DNA from: Robiginitomaculum sp.
GTDB taxonomy: Bacteria; Pseudomonadota; Alphaproteobacteria; Caulobacterales; Maricaulaceae
Direction: 5' to 3'
Length of the DNA stretch: 64,000 bases
NCBI GenBank assembly: GCA_021776525.1
Contig: JAJFFT010000006.1
Location: forward strand, 62,001 to 126,000
Shown here: piece by piece, positions 15,840 to 24,457 of the stretch
Layout of the letters: every line of letters starts with the position of its first letter
How positions within the stretch are numbered: position 1 is the first letter of the stretch
Position numbers and translations under genes: made by a program
The notes under the pieces: model-generated
Told to the model about the DNA's origin: nothing
The model's database searches: none
Seen by the model: the letters and a program-made list of their open reading frames with translations, nothing else

Positions 15840-16580
15840 CTAAATAAAACTGTCGCCCAGATATACGCGCCGTACATCGGGGTTTGAAAGAATTTCGTCG
15901 GGGCGTCCCTCGAACAACACTTCACCATCATAGATAATGGAAGCCCGGGTGACGATTTCAAGCGTCTCGCGGACATTGTGATCGGTGATCAAAATGCCAA
16001 TGCCGCGACGGCTGAGAAATTTGATCAGTTCCCGAATGTCAGCAATGGCCAGCGGATCAATCCCGGCAAAGGGCTCGTCCAGCAAGATAAATGATGGCTT
16101 GGTCGCCAGGGCGCGGGCAATCTCGACCCGGCGGCGCTCGCCGCCCGAAAGCGCCAGAGCCGGCGATTTGCGTAAATGTTCAATATGCAGCTCGGCCAAC
16201 AAGGCCTCAACCATTTCGTCGCGCGCGTCTTTTTCACGCACCGCCAACTCGACCACACCGCGAATATTTTGTTCGACCGTAAGCCCGCGAAAAATAGATG
16301 TTTCCTGGGGTAAATACCCCAAACCCAGCCGCGCCCGCTGATACATCGGCAAAGCCGTTATGTCCTGGCCATCCAGCATGATGCGCCCGTAATCCACGCC
16401 AATCAGGCCAGTAATCATATAGAAACACGTGGTTTTACCAGCGCCATTGGGGCCCAACAGGCCAACAACCTCGCCGCGTCCCAAAGACAGCGACACGCCC
16501 TTGACGACCGGACGCTTACGAAATGATTTGCCTATGCCGTCGACATAAAGGCCATCATCGGGAATCAAATGATCTTGCAT
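15840..16580 (-). CDS. lptB: LPS export ABC transporter ATP-binding protein
   Basis: A 246-residue ATPase that, with LptF and LptG, extracts lipopolysaccharide from the inner membrane. Walker A GPNGAGKTT (about 40-48), signature LSGGERRR, Walker B FILLDEPFAGIDP, and the switch His in ILITDHNVRETL are all present. The FAGIDP and DHNVRETL patterns are characteristic of LptB. LptC and LptA are encoded upstream; lptFG are not in this window. About 109 bases separate it from lptA, including an AT-rich segment that could hold an internal promoter. Confidence 0.97.
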   Translation of the reverse strand: MQDHLIPDDGLYVDGIGKSFRKRPVVKGVSLSLGRGEVVGLLGPNGAGKTTCFYMITGLIGVDYGRIMLDGQDITALPMYQRARLGLGYLPQETSIFRGLTVEQNIRGVVELAVREKDARDEMVEALLAELHIEHLRKSPALALSGGERRRVEIARALATKPSFILLDEPFAGIDPLAIADIRELIKFLSRRGIGILITDHNVRETLEIVTRASIIYDGEVLFEGRPDEILSNPDVRRVYLGDSFI

Positions 16581-16689
16581 TTGAGCGTTTCCATACGTGT
16601 TTTGCGCAACGGTTTGCGCGGTTATAATCTATGCCGGACAGACTTAAGGATGCGTGAAGATTCAAAGCAATAACAGGGGGTTAATTCCA

Positions 16690-17277
16690 TCATTCTTCGG
16701 TTGAAGTCTCTTCATCCGTATTCTCATCAGCTTTGGGTTCAGCTTTTTTGGCCGGGAAAAATGCAGCCCGCACCCGGCCCGATGATGAACCATCGCCTTT
16801 GGTGGCATCAAACACCGCGCGGCCGGTGCTGATTTGCAGCACCAGTTTATCACCACGAATGACGTTTTTGCCCTGGGTGACAACCACATTGCCAGACATG
16901 GTCACCTGATCATTGACCACGTCATAAATGGCCTTTTTCGCTTTGGCGACCTGTTTGGGTGTGACGTAAAAGACGTTGCCGGTTGCAATGATGGTTTTCA
17001 CATCGCCCCAACTGGCCCCCAACTGGCCGCCGCCATCATCGCTGCCGGCGCTTTTCTCGAACATCACGTTCAACTTGTCAGCACGCAATCGTGCATCATC
17101 CTGCAAGGCATCCACGCGTCCAGAGAACACCGCCTCATTACGATCATCAAAAACTTCCAGCTTGTCCGAATCAATAGAAATGGCGCCGCGCTGGGCGCTC
17201 AATTGTGCAGAGGCCGGCATGGCAAGGCCAGTCGCCATAACGGCAAGGGCGATACAGGTAAGGAAGGCCTTATTCAT
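16690..17277 (-). CDS. lptA: LPS transport periplasmic protein LptA
   Basis: A 195-residue periplasmic protein bridging LptC and LptD during lipopolysaccharide transport. The signal peptide is MNKAFLTCIALAVMATGLAM (cleavage near ASAQL), followed by the OstA-like beta-jellyroll (about 35-170) with AISIDSDKLEVFDDRNEAVFSG and MSGNVVVTQGKNVIRGD. The ATG at 17277 is chosen because AGGAG stands 6-7 bases upstream; it overlaps the lptC stop by 8 bases. The last 15 residues are an acidic tail (KADENTDEETSTEE). Confidence 0.93.
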   Translation of the reverse strand: MNKAFLTCIALAVMATGLAMPASAQLSAQRGAISIDSDKLEVFDDRNEAVFSGRVDALQDDARLRADKLNVMFEKSAGSDDGGGQLGASWGDVKTIIATGNVFYVTPKQVAKAKKAIYDVVNDQVTMSGNVVVTQGKNVIRGDKLVLQISTGRAVFDATKGDGSSSGRVRAAFFPAKKAEPKADENTDEETSTEE

Positions 17278-17947
17278 GAGAGTCTCCTGATTGGTCATTT
17301 GCGCTTTCGATGTGGGTCACAACATTGCCGATAAAGGTTACCTTTTTACCGCCCTCGATAATATTATAACTGTCGGCACTAACACTGCCCATGGGGCCGG
17401 TGCCGCTGACCGGCTGATTGCCGGAAATAGAATCGCTATCAATAAAAAACCGGGCATGTTCTGTTTTGTATTCATAGCCGTTCGGGGTGGTGAACAGCAC
17501 ATTGTCATAAAGAGTGAGTATCTTTTTGTCGGCCTGATAAACGCCGCGCTTTGCCGTCACCTGAGAGCTGTCTGACCCCGGTGCCGTGTCCAGACGAGGA
17601 TTAACCAGATCGGTGGTTTCCGGCTCGTCCGTGCGCCTTGTAGCTGTGTCTGCAATAACCACATAAGGCCGCCCCGCACTGTCGCGCCCCGAAAAGCGCG
17701 GGTTGATCATCCGCACTTCGCCATCGGCCTCCACCAATGGCGGCGGCGCTGGCACATCTTTGCGCAGCGCATTGACCAGAATGTACAACAGAACCACAGC
17801 AATAATCACGGCGGAAAGCACCAGGAAAGTCAGCCGCAAGACACGGATAACCGCGCTGCGCTTGCGCGCCGATTCCAGTGTCATCTGGCGGCGTGGTTCC
17901 CAGCTTATTTCGCCTTTTGGCCGGGACACTCCCGATTCTGCGCTCAT
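17270..17947 (-). CDS. lptC: LPS export protein LptC
   Basis: A 225-residue bitopic inner-membrane protein handing LPS from LptB2FG to LptA. It has a basic cytoplasmic N-terminus of about 38 residues, one transmembrane helix (LTFLVLSAVIIAVVLLYILV) and a periplasmic LptC/YrbK domain with the repeats GVYQADKKILTLYDNVLF and KKVTFIGNVVTHIE. Position between rnd and lptA is the typical one. The protein is longer than E. coli LptC (191) mainly because of the N-terminal cytoplasmic stretch, as in other alphaproteobacteria. Confidence 0.92.
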   Translation of the reverse strand: MSAESGVSRPKGEISWEPRRQMTLESARKRSAVIRVLRLTFLVLSAVIIAVVLLYILVNALRKDVPAPPPLVEADGEVRMINPRFSGRDSAGRPYVVIADTATRRTDEPETTDLVNPRLDTAPGSDSSQVTAKRGVYQADKKILTLYDNVLFTTPNGYEYKTEHARFFIDSDSISGNQPVSGTGPMGSVSADSYNIIEGGKKVTFIGNVVTHIESANDQSGDSHE

Positions 17948-18111
17948 ATCCTTATCCGCTTTGGTGATGCTCTGTCCCGCCCGTCATTCCTGAACAGCGA
18001 ATCATAGCCGCCAAAATGCCAACCTCCAACGGTGCATCACAATGAACACGCACATTATATGACGATATAGGCAATTTTCGGTCAACATTTTGACCAAGAC
18101 ACTGCATGCAC

Positions 18112-18726
18112 TTACGAATGCGCAAAAATATCAGTGTCGGGCCAGCCCGCCAGATCCAGATCACACCGGGTCGGCAGAAAATCAAAACAGGCCTGCGCCA
18201 GTTCCATCCGCCCCTCACGTTCCAGCATCAGGTTCAACCGGTCACGCAATTGATGCAAGTAAAGCACATCGGATGCCGCATAGGCCTGTTGGGCCTGGCT
18301 CAGTTCGTCCGCACCCCAGTCTGAACTTTGCTGTTGTTTCGACATATCCTTGCCGATCAGCTCGCGCGTCAGGTCTTTCAGGCCATGCCGATCCGTATAG
18401 GTCCGCACCAGTTTGGACGCGATTTTGGTGCAATAGACCGGGGCCATGCAGACCCCAAGATATGTTTTGACCATGGCCACATCAAAGCGGGCGAAGTGGA
18501 ATATTTTTTGCACAGCCGGATCACCCAGCAGTGCCTTCAAATTCGGGCAGTCATAGGACGAGCGGTCCATCTGCACCAGATGCGCATTGCCGTCCCCGGC
18601 GCTCAGCTGGACCAGACATAATGGATCGCGGGTCAGGGATAAACCCAGCGTTTCGGTATCGACCGCTACGCTGTCGCCAAAATCCAGCCCGTCGGGCAAA
18701 TCATTTCTGTGTAATGTAACCGTCAT
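18112..18726 (-). CDS. Short ribonuclease D-type 3'-5' exonuclease
   Basis: A 204-residue DEDD-family exonuclease. Exo I VDTETLGL (Asp/Glu metal ligands, about 22-29), Exo II FHFARFDVAMV and Exo III YAASDVLYL are intact. It lacks the HRDC domains of E. coli RNase D, as is usual for the short alphaproteobacterial form found next to lptC. It should trim RNA 3' ends (tRNA precursors in characterised relatives). The start at 18726 (MTVTLHRND) is taken because upstream codons encode no conserved sequence. Confidence 0.92.
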   Translation of the reverse strand: MTVTLHRNDLPDGLDFGDSVAVDTETLGLSLTRDPLCLVQLSAGDGNAHLVQMDRSSYDCPNLKALLGDPAVQKIFHFARFDVAMVKTYLGVCMAPVYCTKIASKLVRTYTDRHGLKDLTRELIGKDMSKQQQSSDWGADELSQAQQAYAASDVLYLHQLRDRLNLMLEREGRMELAQACFDFLPTRCDLDLAGWPDTDIFAHS

Positions 18727-18863
18727 TGTGCGCTTCTTCTGCCTATTGTCATCTGGCCCCGTTTTACCGGGGCGAAACTGAACCCGCAACCGGGCAAGGG
18801 CAGACAGGGTTTACCAAAACGACACTGACAGAAAAATCAGGCAATACCATGAAAAACCACAAT

Positions 18864-19286
18864 TCAGAGCGGCAAAACCTTACCGATCACAAACGCGGGA
18901 CGCCGATAGCCGTATTCGCCTTCGCCAGGCCAATTTTCACCATCCGGGAAACGAACCTCTACGCCGTACAAATCCTGAGTTTCAAACAGCCGCATATTAA
19001 CGCCCACCCGTTCAGGTCCTCCATTTTGCTCTTTGAAGGATTGTGTGAGGGTCCAGTGAGTCGTGGTAAAGCAATGCGCACACGAATGAATTTCAACCGC
19101 TGGTTTTTCCATATCTTCGCGAGTCAGATGAACAGTTTTTCCAGTGATGGTCACAGCACTGGACAGGTAATACCCCCATGCTCCACCAGTCTTGCGGCAC
19201 AAGCTGCAATTACAGTCATTGATAAACTCCGGCTGGGTCTCAAGAGCCAGCCTAACCGCACCGCAAAGACAGTTTGCTTCGAGCAT
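18864..19286 (-). CDS. GFA (glutathione-dependent formaldehyde-activating) family zinc protein
   Basis: A 140-residue protein of the GFA/CENP-V fold. The zinc ligands show clearly: CLCGAV near the N-terminus, CNCSLCRKTGG (about 25-35) and CAHC (about 65-68). Although the family takes its name from a glutathione-formaldehyde reaction, most members have no proven activity. The start at 19286 has GGAGG 8 bases upstream; an in-frame ATG 24 bases earlier is less well placed. It stands alone between rnd and the LysE transporter. Confidence 0.9.
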   Translation of the reverse strand: MLEANCLCGAVRLALETQPEFINDCNCSLCRKTGGAWGYYLSSAVTITGKTVHLTREDMEKPAVEIHSCAHCFTTTHWTLTQSFKEQNGGPERVGVNMRLFETQDLYGVEVRFPDGENWPGEGEYGYRRPAFVIGKVLPL

Positions 19287-19350
19287 AGTTATACCTCCGT
19301 TCAAACACATTTATTTTCATAATATAGCGTGCAGAAGTTGGAATGATAAA

Positions 19351-19941
19351 TTAAAACAGCGTCGGCAAAAGCGAGGCAATCAACAGCGCCGCCATGGAAT
19401 AATTAAAAATGCGCAGGCGTTTCGGGCTGTCCAGCCAATGGCGCATTTGCTGACCTAATATTGTCCAGCCCGATATTGACGGCAGATTAACGATGCCAAA
19501 CACCAGCACCAGCATTAAAATTGCCGATAGCTCTTTTGATGCGGCAAACAGGGTGATCGCTCCCATCGACATGACCCAGGCCTTGGGATTGACCCATTGA
19601 AAGGCGGCGGCCTGTAAAAACGTGAAGGGTTTGCCTTGTTTTTCTGCGTCTTTGGGCGGTGTCGCAGTGGCAATTTTATAGGCCAGATAAGACAGATAAA
19701 CGACACTGAAAATTTTGAGGATTGTATAGCTGATCGGATAAAGGTCGAAGATTTTGATCAGCCCCATTCCGACCAGAAAGATCATCAGGATAAAGCCCAG
19801 ATTGACCCCCAGCATGTGGGGTAAGGTTCTTCTAAACCCAAAATTAGCCCCCGATGCCATCAGCATCAGATTATTGGGTCCCGGTGTGATCGACGAGACA
19901 AAAGCAAAAAGGCCCAAGGCGGCAATAGTTTCATAAGTCAT
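19351..19941 (-). CDS. LysE-family amino-acid exporter
   Basis: A 196-residue inner-membrane protein with about six hydrophobic helices and the LysE/RhtB N-terminal signature SITPGPNNLMLMASGANFGFRRTLPHMLG. Members export amino acids or related metabolites; the substrate is not readable. It is divergent from an Lrp/AsnC regulator across 72 bases, a common pair in which the regulator senses an amino acid and switches on the exporter. The stretch KAWVMSMGAITLFA (about residue 115) is also typical. Confidence 0.93.
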   Translation of the reverse strand: MTYETIAALGLFAFVSSITPGPNNLMLMASGANFGFRRTLPHMLGVNLGFILMIFLVGMGLIKIFDLYPISYTILKIFSVVYLSYLAYKIATATPPKDAEKQGKPFTFLQAAAFQWVNPKAWVMSMGAITLFAASKELSAILMLVLVFGIVNLPSISGWTILGQQMRHWLDSPKRLRIFNYSMAALLIASLLPTLF

Positions 19942-20013
19942 GCAGATACCCTATGTCACGTGCGCTGGAGAGTACTTGCTTTTTCATACATAAAACGTCT
20001 ATTTTCACAATAT

Positions 20014-20466
20014 ATGAGCGATTTTGATAATTATACCGACCATATATTGCGCATATTGCGCAATAATGGACGCATAACCAATTTGGAACTGGCCGAGCGC
20101 GTCGGCCTGTCACCTTCCGCCTGTTTGCGCCGCGTACAGGAATTGGAACGCACCGGCGTCATTGCCGGATACCGGGCGGTGCTGGACCCCGCCAAAATGG
20201 GCAACAGTTTTATCGCCTATATCGGCGTCGGGTTATCTGAACACACCAAAGCCGCACAGAAGGCCTTTGAACGCTCTGTCGCCCAAGTGCCAGAAGTGCG
20301 TGAATGCCACAATCTGACGGGGTCTATTGAATATCTGTTGCGGGTAGAAGTTGCCGACATTGCCGCCTACAAGGCCTTTCATACCGATGTGCTGGGCATT
20401 GTGCCCCAGGTCGGCTCGATCACCACATATGTGGTCATGGACAGCCCCAAGGATGAGCGGGCATAG
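20014..20466 (+). CDS. Lrp/AsnC-family transcriptional regulator
   Basis: A 150-residue regulator: N-terminal winged HTH (LRNNGRITNLELAERVGLSPSACLRRVQEL, about 13-42) and a C-terminal RAM ligand-binding domain (about 70-140) with VRECHNLTGSIEYLLRVEVAD. The start at 20014 (MSDFDNY) matches the usual family length; upstream codons are not conserved-looking. Divergent from the LysE exporter gene, which it likely regulates in response to the exported amino acid. Confidence 0.93.
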   Translation: MSDFDNYTDHILRILRNNGRITNLELAERVGLSPSACLRRVQELERTGVIAGYRAVLDPAKMGNSFIAYIGVGLSEHTKAAQKAFERSVAQVPEVRECHNLTGSIEYLLRVEVADIAAYKAFHTDVLGIVPQVGSITTYVVMDSPKDERA

Positions 20467-20502
20467 GTCTGGACCGATCTGGTTTTGCGCCTTAAACGCG
20501 CC

Positions 20503-20955
20503 TCACACGATACGTCGCGCCAGAAACACGCCGGCCGCCATCAAGACAAGTCCGATGATCCGACGCCCCTCAATGGGCACGGCCTGGGCCCCAAACAGCC
20601 CAAAATGGTCAATGATTGAGGCTGATATCAACTGTCCCAACAGGACAAAGAAAATCGCATTACCAACCCCAAAGCGCGGCGCAACCCAGGTAATCGACAA
20701 GACATAGAAAGCCATCAACAGACCGCCCAGAAAATACAGCCTTGGGGCCGCCAAAACCGTGGCGCTGGATGGCAGGTCGGTAAAGCCCAGCACCATCACC
20801 CCTGCAATAAGGCCAACCAAAAACAGCACCACACTGGCCGCGACCGGGTTGCCAAGACGCGCCCCAAGGTGCGCATTCATCGCCGCCATAATCGGTATTC
20901 CGATACCGGCGATAAGCGTTATTGCGGGATAGGATAACTGTGATGATCCGGTCAT
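20503..20955 (-). CDS. DMT-family (YdcZ/DUF606) membrane protein
   Basis: A 150-residue protein with five hydrophobic helices and the DUF606 pattern: NAHLGARLGNPVAASVVLFLVGL near the N-terminus, then FYVLSITWVAPRFGVGNAIFFVLLGQLISASIIDHFGLFG, and a C-terminal RRIIGLVLMAAGVFL. These are half-size members of the drug/metabolite transporter superfamily, thought to work as dimers; substrates are unknown. The ATG at 20955 matches family length, with AAGGAG 12 bases upstream, rather far; the frame is open upstream to 21072, so the N-terminus is uncertain. Confidence 0.85.
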   Translation of the reverse strand: MTGSSQLSYPAITLIAGIGIPIMAAMNAHLGARLGNPVAASVVLFLVGLIAGVMVLGFTDLPSSATVLAAPRLYFLGGLLMAFYVLSITWVAPRFGVGNAIFFVLLGQLISASIIDHFGLFGAQAVPIEGRRIIGLVLMAAGVFLARRIV

Positions 20956-21208
20956 GGGTGCGCTGATCTCCTTGAAACACTGGGCCCAGCAGTGCCAGAG
21001 CCCCGGCATACTTACAACCACCAGCGCGCAGAGCGGCAACGGGGCACAGGCCAGTAACAATGCCCGAAGCATAATGTGAAGACCAAAAAAATGATGCTAG
21101 GAGGAGTATTGATGCGACAGCAAGTTTTCCGGACTTGTCGCGTCAATGTCGTGTTTTTATCCCCGCACGCCTGCCACGTTCAGACGATCAGAAGCAAAGG
21201 CAAAACCT

Positions 21209-21691
21209 ATGAGCATACAAGAACGCCGATTAAAAAAGGGCTGGTCACAAGAAGAACTTGCCCTGCATAGCGGCCTCAGCACACGCACCATCCAAAGGAT
21301 TGAGCGTGGGCAAAAGGCCAGCCTTGAATCGCTCAAATGCCTGGCGTCTGTACTTGAAACATCCATCAGAACTTTAATGCAGGAGAACACAATGAACCAC
21401 ACCATAAAACCCGGACAGCCCACAGACCAGGATTTTGAACGCGAAGCCGTAGACTATGTTCAAAAAGTCAAAGCCGTGCGCATCCATTTGATCATTTTTG
21501 CTCTGGTTATGCCCGCTTTATATGTGCTGAACTTATATATAAGCCCTGAATATCTCTGGGTTGGATTGGTTGCCATCAGTTGGGGTTCTGCGCTTGTCTT
21601 TATCTTTGCGCTATTTGCACTTACCGGGCTTTTTGGCGCCAGCTGGGAACGAAAGCAGTTTCAAAAAAGGATGCGCAAATACCGCAGCTAG
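21209..21691 (+). CDS. XRE-type HTH protein with C-terminal 2TM domain
   Basis: A 160-residue protein. Residues 1-60 are a Cro/C1-type HTH (ERRLKKGWSQEELALHSG, then STRTIQRIERGQKASLESL). After a linker, residues 90-155 carry two hydrophobic helices (VRIHLIIFALVMPALYVLNL and WVGLVAISWGSALVFIFALF) and the FGASWERKQFQKRMRKY ending of the 2TM domain family. It should be a membrane-tethered DNA-binding protein; target and signal are unknown. The start at 21209 (MSIQERR) is chosen from HTH architecture. The gene stands alone before the tRNA region. Confidence 0.85.
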   Translation: MSIQERRLKKGWSQEELALHSGLSTRTIQRIERGQKASLESLKCLASVLETSIRTLMQENTMNHTIKPGQPTDQDFEREAVDYVQKVKAVRIHLIIFALVMPALYVLNLYISPEYLWVGLVAISWGSALVFIFALFALTGLFGASWERKQFQKRMRKYRS

Positions 21692-21814
21692 TCATCGCCC
21701 TTGGCCATATGGTGGCCAGAATTTGTAGATGTCCTGAACAACAACCGGCAAGTGCTGACGAGAAATGGCTTTTCTCGAACCAAACCCGCGCTCATCTAGC
21801 GCGCGGCAGCACCG

Positions 21815-21878
21815 CGATAGGACAAGAAAAAACGTCCTCAAATAGCGAGGCTTGCCATCACGATAGAACAAGAAAAAC
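21815..21878. repeat. Near-identical 18-base direct repeat next to tRNA-Leu
   Basis: Copies at 21815-21832 and 21861-21878 read CGATAGRACAAGAAAAAC with one mismatch (G or A). The second copy is the immediate 3' trailer of the tRNA-Leu gene (reading leftward, GTTTTTCTTGTTCTATCG). The first lies 46 bases further downstream. It could be a duplicated terminator-like trailer, or the trace of a recombination beside the tRNA. No integrase gene is near. Confidence 0.55.
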
Positions 21879-21965
<87 letters not shown>

Positions 21966-21978
21966 AGGTGGTTGCGTG

Positions 21979-22007
21979 GAGATAGTGCAAAGGCGGGGCG
22001 CGGTCAA
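21979..22007 (-). promoter_or_regulatory. Probable sigma-70 promoter of tRNA-Leu
   Basis: On the minus strand, TTGACC (22007-22002) and TATCTC (21984-21979) are separated by exactly 17 bases, and the -10 lies 14 bases before the mature tRNA 5' end. Between -10 and tRNA is GC-rich sequence, as in stringently controlled tRNA promoters. Confidence 0.5.
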
Positions 22008-22158
22008 TCACCGGATCACAGCTTTCACACATTGGGACGGCTAGCCCCTTCTTGATTGCGGCAAAATGTACATGGACAGCCCCATAGACAGAGGGGGGCA
22101 ATCACTTTAATTCTGGGCTTTAAGAGAACAATTGTCAGCACATGTGGCGAGGGATGAT

Positions 22159-23130
22159 ATGACAGACAAGCTGGTCACGGTTTTTGGAGGCTCGGGCTTT
22201 GCCGGAACCCATATTGTCCGCGCATTATGCAAAGCCGGGTGGCGCGTTCGTGTCGCCTGTCGCCGCCCCAATCGTGCCATGCATTTACAAGTTTGCGGAC
22301 AGGTCGGACAAGTACAGCTTGTCCAGGCCAACATTCGCATGCCGGCCTCAATAGACCGGGCGCTGGCCCACAGCGACGCAGTGATCAATCTGGTTGGCGT
22401 TCTGTATGAAGACGGCCGCCAGAAATTTTCCAGCCTGCACACACGCGGGGCCAAAATGGTGGCAAGCCGCGCCGCAGCCCATGGTATTTCCACCTTTGTG
22501 CAGATGTCATCGCTGGGTGCCGATGAGCACGCGGCATCGCACTATGCCGCCAGCAAAGGCGAGGGCGAACGTTTGGTCCGCGACGCCATACCGGATGCCA
22601 TCATCATCCGCCCATCGGTTATTTTTGGACCCGGCGACGGTCTTTTTGAACGTTTTGCCGCCATGGCCCGTCTCAGCCCGGCTTTGCCGCTGATCGGCGG
22701 CGGGCAGACAAAGTTTGCACCGGTCTATGTGGGCGACGTGGCCCGCGCTGTGGTCAGCGCGCTAACCAGTGTCGGTGCCAAAGGCAAAACCTTTGAGCTG
22801 GGCGGTCCGCAAGTGATGAGCCTGGAACAGATCATCCGTTCCGTCTTGCAGGTCACCCGGCGCAAGCGCCTTTTGGTGCCGGTGCCGTTTTTTGCGGCCA
22901 ACTTTCTTGGGTTTTTCGGGGAAGTTCTAGGCATGCTGCCTTTTGTTGCGCCGTTTTTAACCCGCGATCAGGTCTTGTTATTGCGCAGCGACAATGTTCC
23001 GGATGGCAATTGCCCCGGATTTGAAGAGCTGGGCATTACTGATCTGGAAACCACAGAGGCGGTTATTCCAGAATATCTGGAACGTTTTCGCCATCATGGG
23101 CAGTTTAATACCGGCGAAGCTTCGGCGTAA
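22159..23130 (+). CDS. NAD(P)-binding extended SDR protein, complex I NDUFA9-like
   Basis: A 323-residue Rossmann-fold protein. VTVFGGSGFAGTHIVRALCKAGW (about 5-27) is the dinucleotide-binding motif; VINLVGVLYEDGRQKF and the Y-x-x-x-K-like SHYAASKGEGERLVRDA follow, then VIFGPGDGLFERFAAMARL. This combination, with the downstream FAPVYVGDVARAV, is typical of the alphaproteobacterial homologue of mitochondrial complex I subunit NDUFA9 (39 kDa). The start at 22159 is fixed by AGGGA just upstream. No other complex I gene is here. Confidence 0.88.
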   Translation: MTDKLVTVFGGSGFAGTHIVRALCKAGWRVRVACRRPNRAMHLQVCGQVGQVQLVQANIRMPASIDRALAHSDAVINLVGVLYEDGRQKFSSLHTRGAKMVASRAAAHGISTFVQMSSLGADEHAASHYAASKGEGERLVRDAIPDAIIIRPSVIFGPGDGLFERFAAMARLSPALPLIGGGQTKFAPVYVGDVARAVVSALTSVGAKGKTFELGGPQVMSLEQIIRSVLQVTRRKRLLVPVPFFAANFLGFFGEVLGMLPFVAPFLTRDQVLLLRSDNVPDGNCPGFEELGITDLETTEAVIPEYLERFRHHGQFNTGEASA

Positions 23131-23139
23131 GCCAGCGCG

Positions 23140-23826
23140 TTATTGCGCCAGCCGATAACCACCTGATTCGGTCAATAACAGCCGGGCCTGGCTGGGATCA
23201 CCTTCGATTTTCTGGCGCAATCGATACACATGGGTTTCTAGCGTGTGGGTGGTGACCTTGGCGTTATAGCCCCAAACCTCGTGCAGCAATTCATCGCGCG
23301 ACACGGTCTTGGGACTGGCCCGATACAGGTATTTTAAAATATTAGTTTCTTTTTCGGTCAGACGGATTTTGCGATCGTCCTTGGTGACCAGAATTTTGTG
23401 CGCCGGACGAAACTCGTACGAGCCCAGCTCAAACACCGCATCTTCGCTTTGTTCGTGCGAGCGCAAGTGCGCCCGGATACGGGCCAGCAAAACTGCAAAT
23501 TTAAAAGGCTTGCAGACATAATCATTAGCGCCCGATTCAAGCCCCAAAATCTGATCAGCATCGGTCTTGGCCCCGGTGAGCATAATAATCGGTGCGGCAA
23601 CCCCGGCTTTGCGCATCAATCGACAGGTTTCGCGGCCATCCATGTCCGGCATATCCACATCCAGCAATATCGCATCGGCACGAACGCTTTTTGCGGTACT
23701 CAACCCTTCGGTAGCATTGGCGCATAAAATAGTTTTGAACTCTTCATACAGCTCAAACTGTTCGCCAAGGGTTTCGCGCAGATCATCGTCATCATCGACG
23801 ATCAGGATCGTTTTTTGTGCGGCCAT
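23140..23826 (-). CDS. cenR: OmpR-family response regulator, CenR-like
   Basis: A 228-residue regulator: receiver (1-120) with acidic cluster 11-15, phospho-acceptor Asp56 in ILLDVDMP, Thr and Lys106 in VCKPF; and an OmpR winged helix (about 130-227) with RLTEKETNILKYLYRA and VTTHTLETHVYRLRQKIE. The pattern ANDYVCKPFKFAVLLARIRAHLR and TESGGYRL matches what I recall of CenR, the cell-envelope regulator of Caulobacter. No histidine kinase is adjacent, which also fits CenR. The symbol is given on pattern memory, not on an alignment. Confidence 0.8.
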   Translation of the reverse strand: MAAQKTILIVDDDDDLRETLGEQFELYEEFKTILCANATEGLSTAKSVRADAILLDVDMPDMDGRETCRLMRKAGVAAPIIMLTGAKTDADQILGLESGANDYVCKPFKFAVLLARIRAHLRSHEQSEDAVFELGSYEFRPAHKILVTKDDRKIRLTEKETNILKYLYRASPKTVSRDELLHEVWGYNAKVTTHTLETHVYRLRQKIEGDPSQARLLLTESGGYRLAQ

Positions 23827-23950
23827 AGTGTAGTGTCCAGACTGGTTTATACGTCAGGATCACCATGATGATCCCTCTTGGGTTATCGCGCAAGGGCTGC
23901 GTCAGGACTGGAGCTAAGACTTAAATGTGCAGACGCAAGGAAAAATACCT

Positions 23951-24448
23951 GTGATCACAGTAAGTTCAAAGGGCGTGATCAATTGGAAAGGCCAAAGCGC
24001 CCGCTGTGCACTGGGTCTGGGCGGCATGGTGCCCGCAGATCAAAAGTCCGAAGGTGACGGGGCCACACCAAGAGGCATTTATACTCTGCGCCGCATCCTT
24101 TATCGTTCGGACCGCCTGCCGCCGCCGCAAACCAGTCTGCCACTGCGAGCCTTGCAAAACGATGATGGCTGGTGCGATGATCCGGCGGATACGGCCTATA
24201 ACCGCCCTGTTGCCCGCCCCTACCCCGCTTCGCACGAACACATGTGGCGGGACGATCATGTGTATGATATGATTGGTATTTTATCACATAATGACAGCCC
24301 GCCCGTGCCAGGGCTGGGCAGTGCCATATTCATGCACCTGGCCCGGCCTGACTATACGCCGACGAGGGGGTGTGTGGCTTTGGCAGAGCCTGATTTGCGG
24401 GCTATTTTTGCCTATGCCAATGCGCAAACACCGATCCAGATCGGTTAA
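23951..24448 (+). CDS. L,D-transpeptidase (YkuD) family protein
   Basis: About 165 residues. The catalytic signature is near the C-terminus: IFMHLARPDYTPTRGCVALAE, i.e. His, then T-x-GC-V with the nucleophilic Cys. No signal peptide is visible, unlike classical periplasmic L,D-transpeptidases, but this short class next to CenR/YggS lacks one generally. The GTG at 23951 is preferred because AAGGA lies upstream at proper distance; another GTG at 23927 is possible. Likely substrate is peptidoglycan stem peptide, by family only. It converges with yggS, nine bases away. Confidence 0.83.
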   Translation: MITVSSKGVINWKGQSARCALGLGGMVPADQKSEGDGATPRGIYTLRRILYRSDRLPPPQTSLPLRALQNDDGWCDDPADTAYNRPVARPYPASHEHMWRDDHVYDMIGILSHNDSPPVPGLGSAIFMHLARPDYTPTRGCVALAEPDLRAIFAYANAQTPIQIG

Positions 24449-24457
24449 AACCAGCGC

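Noticed and set aside
17948-18111. A possible small gene or RNA between lptC and rnd.
   Set aside because: The 164 bases contain only short frames without a start signal, and no convincing stem-loop with a T-run.
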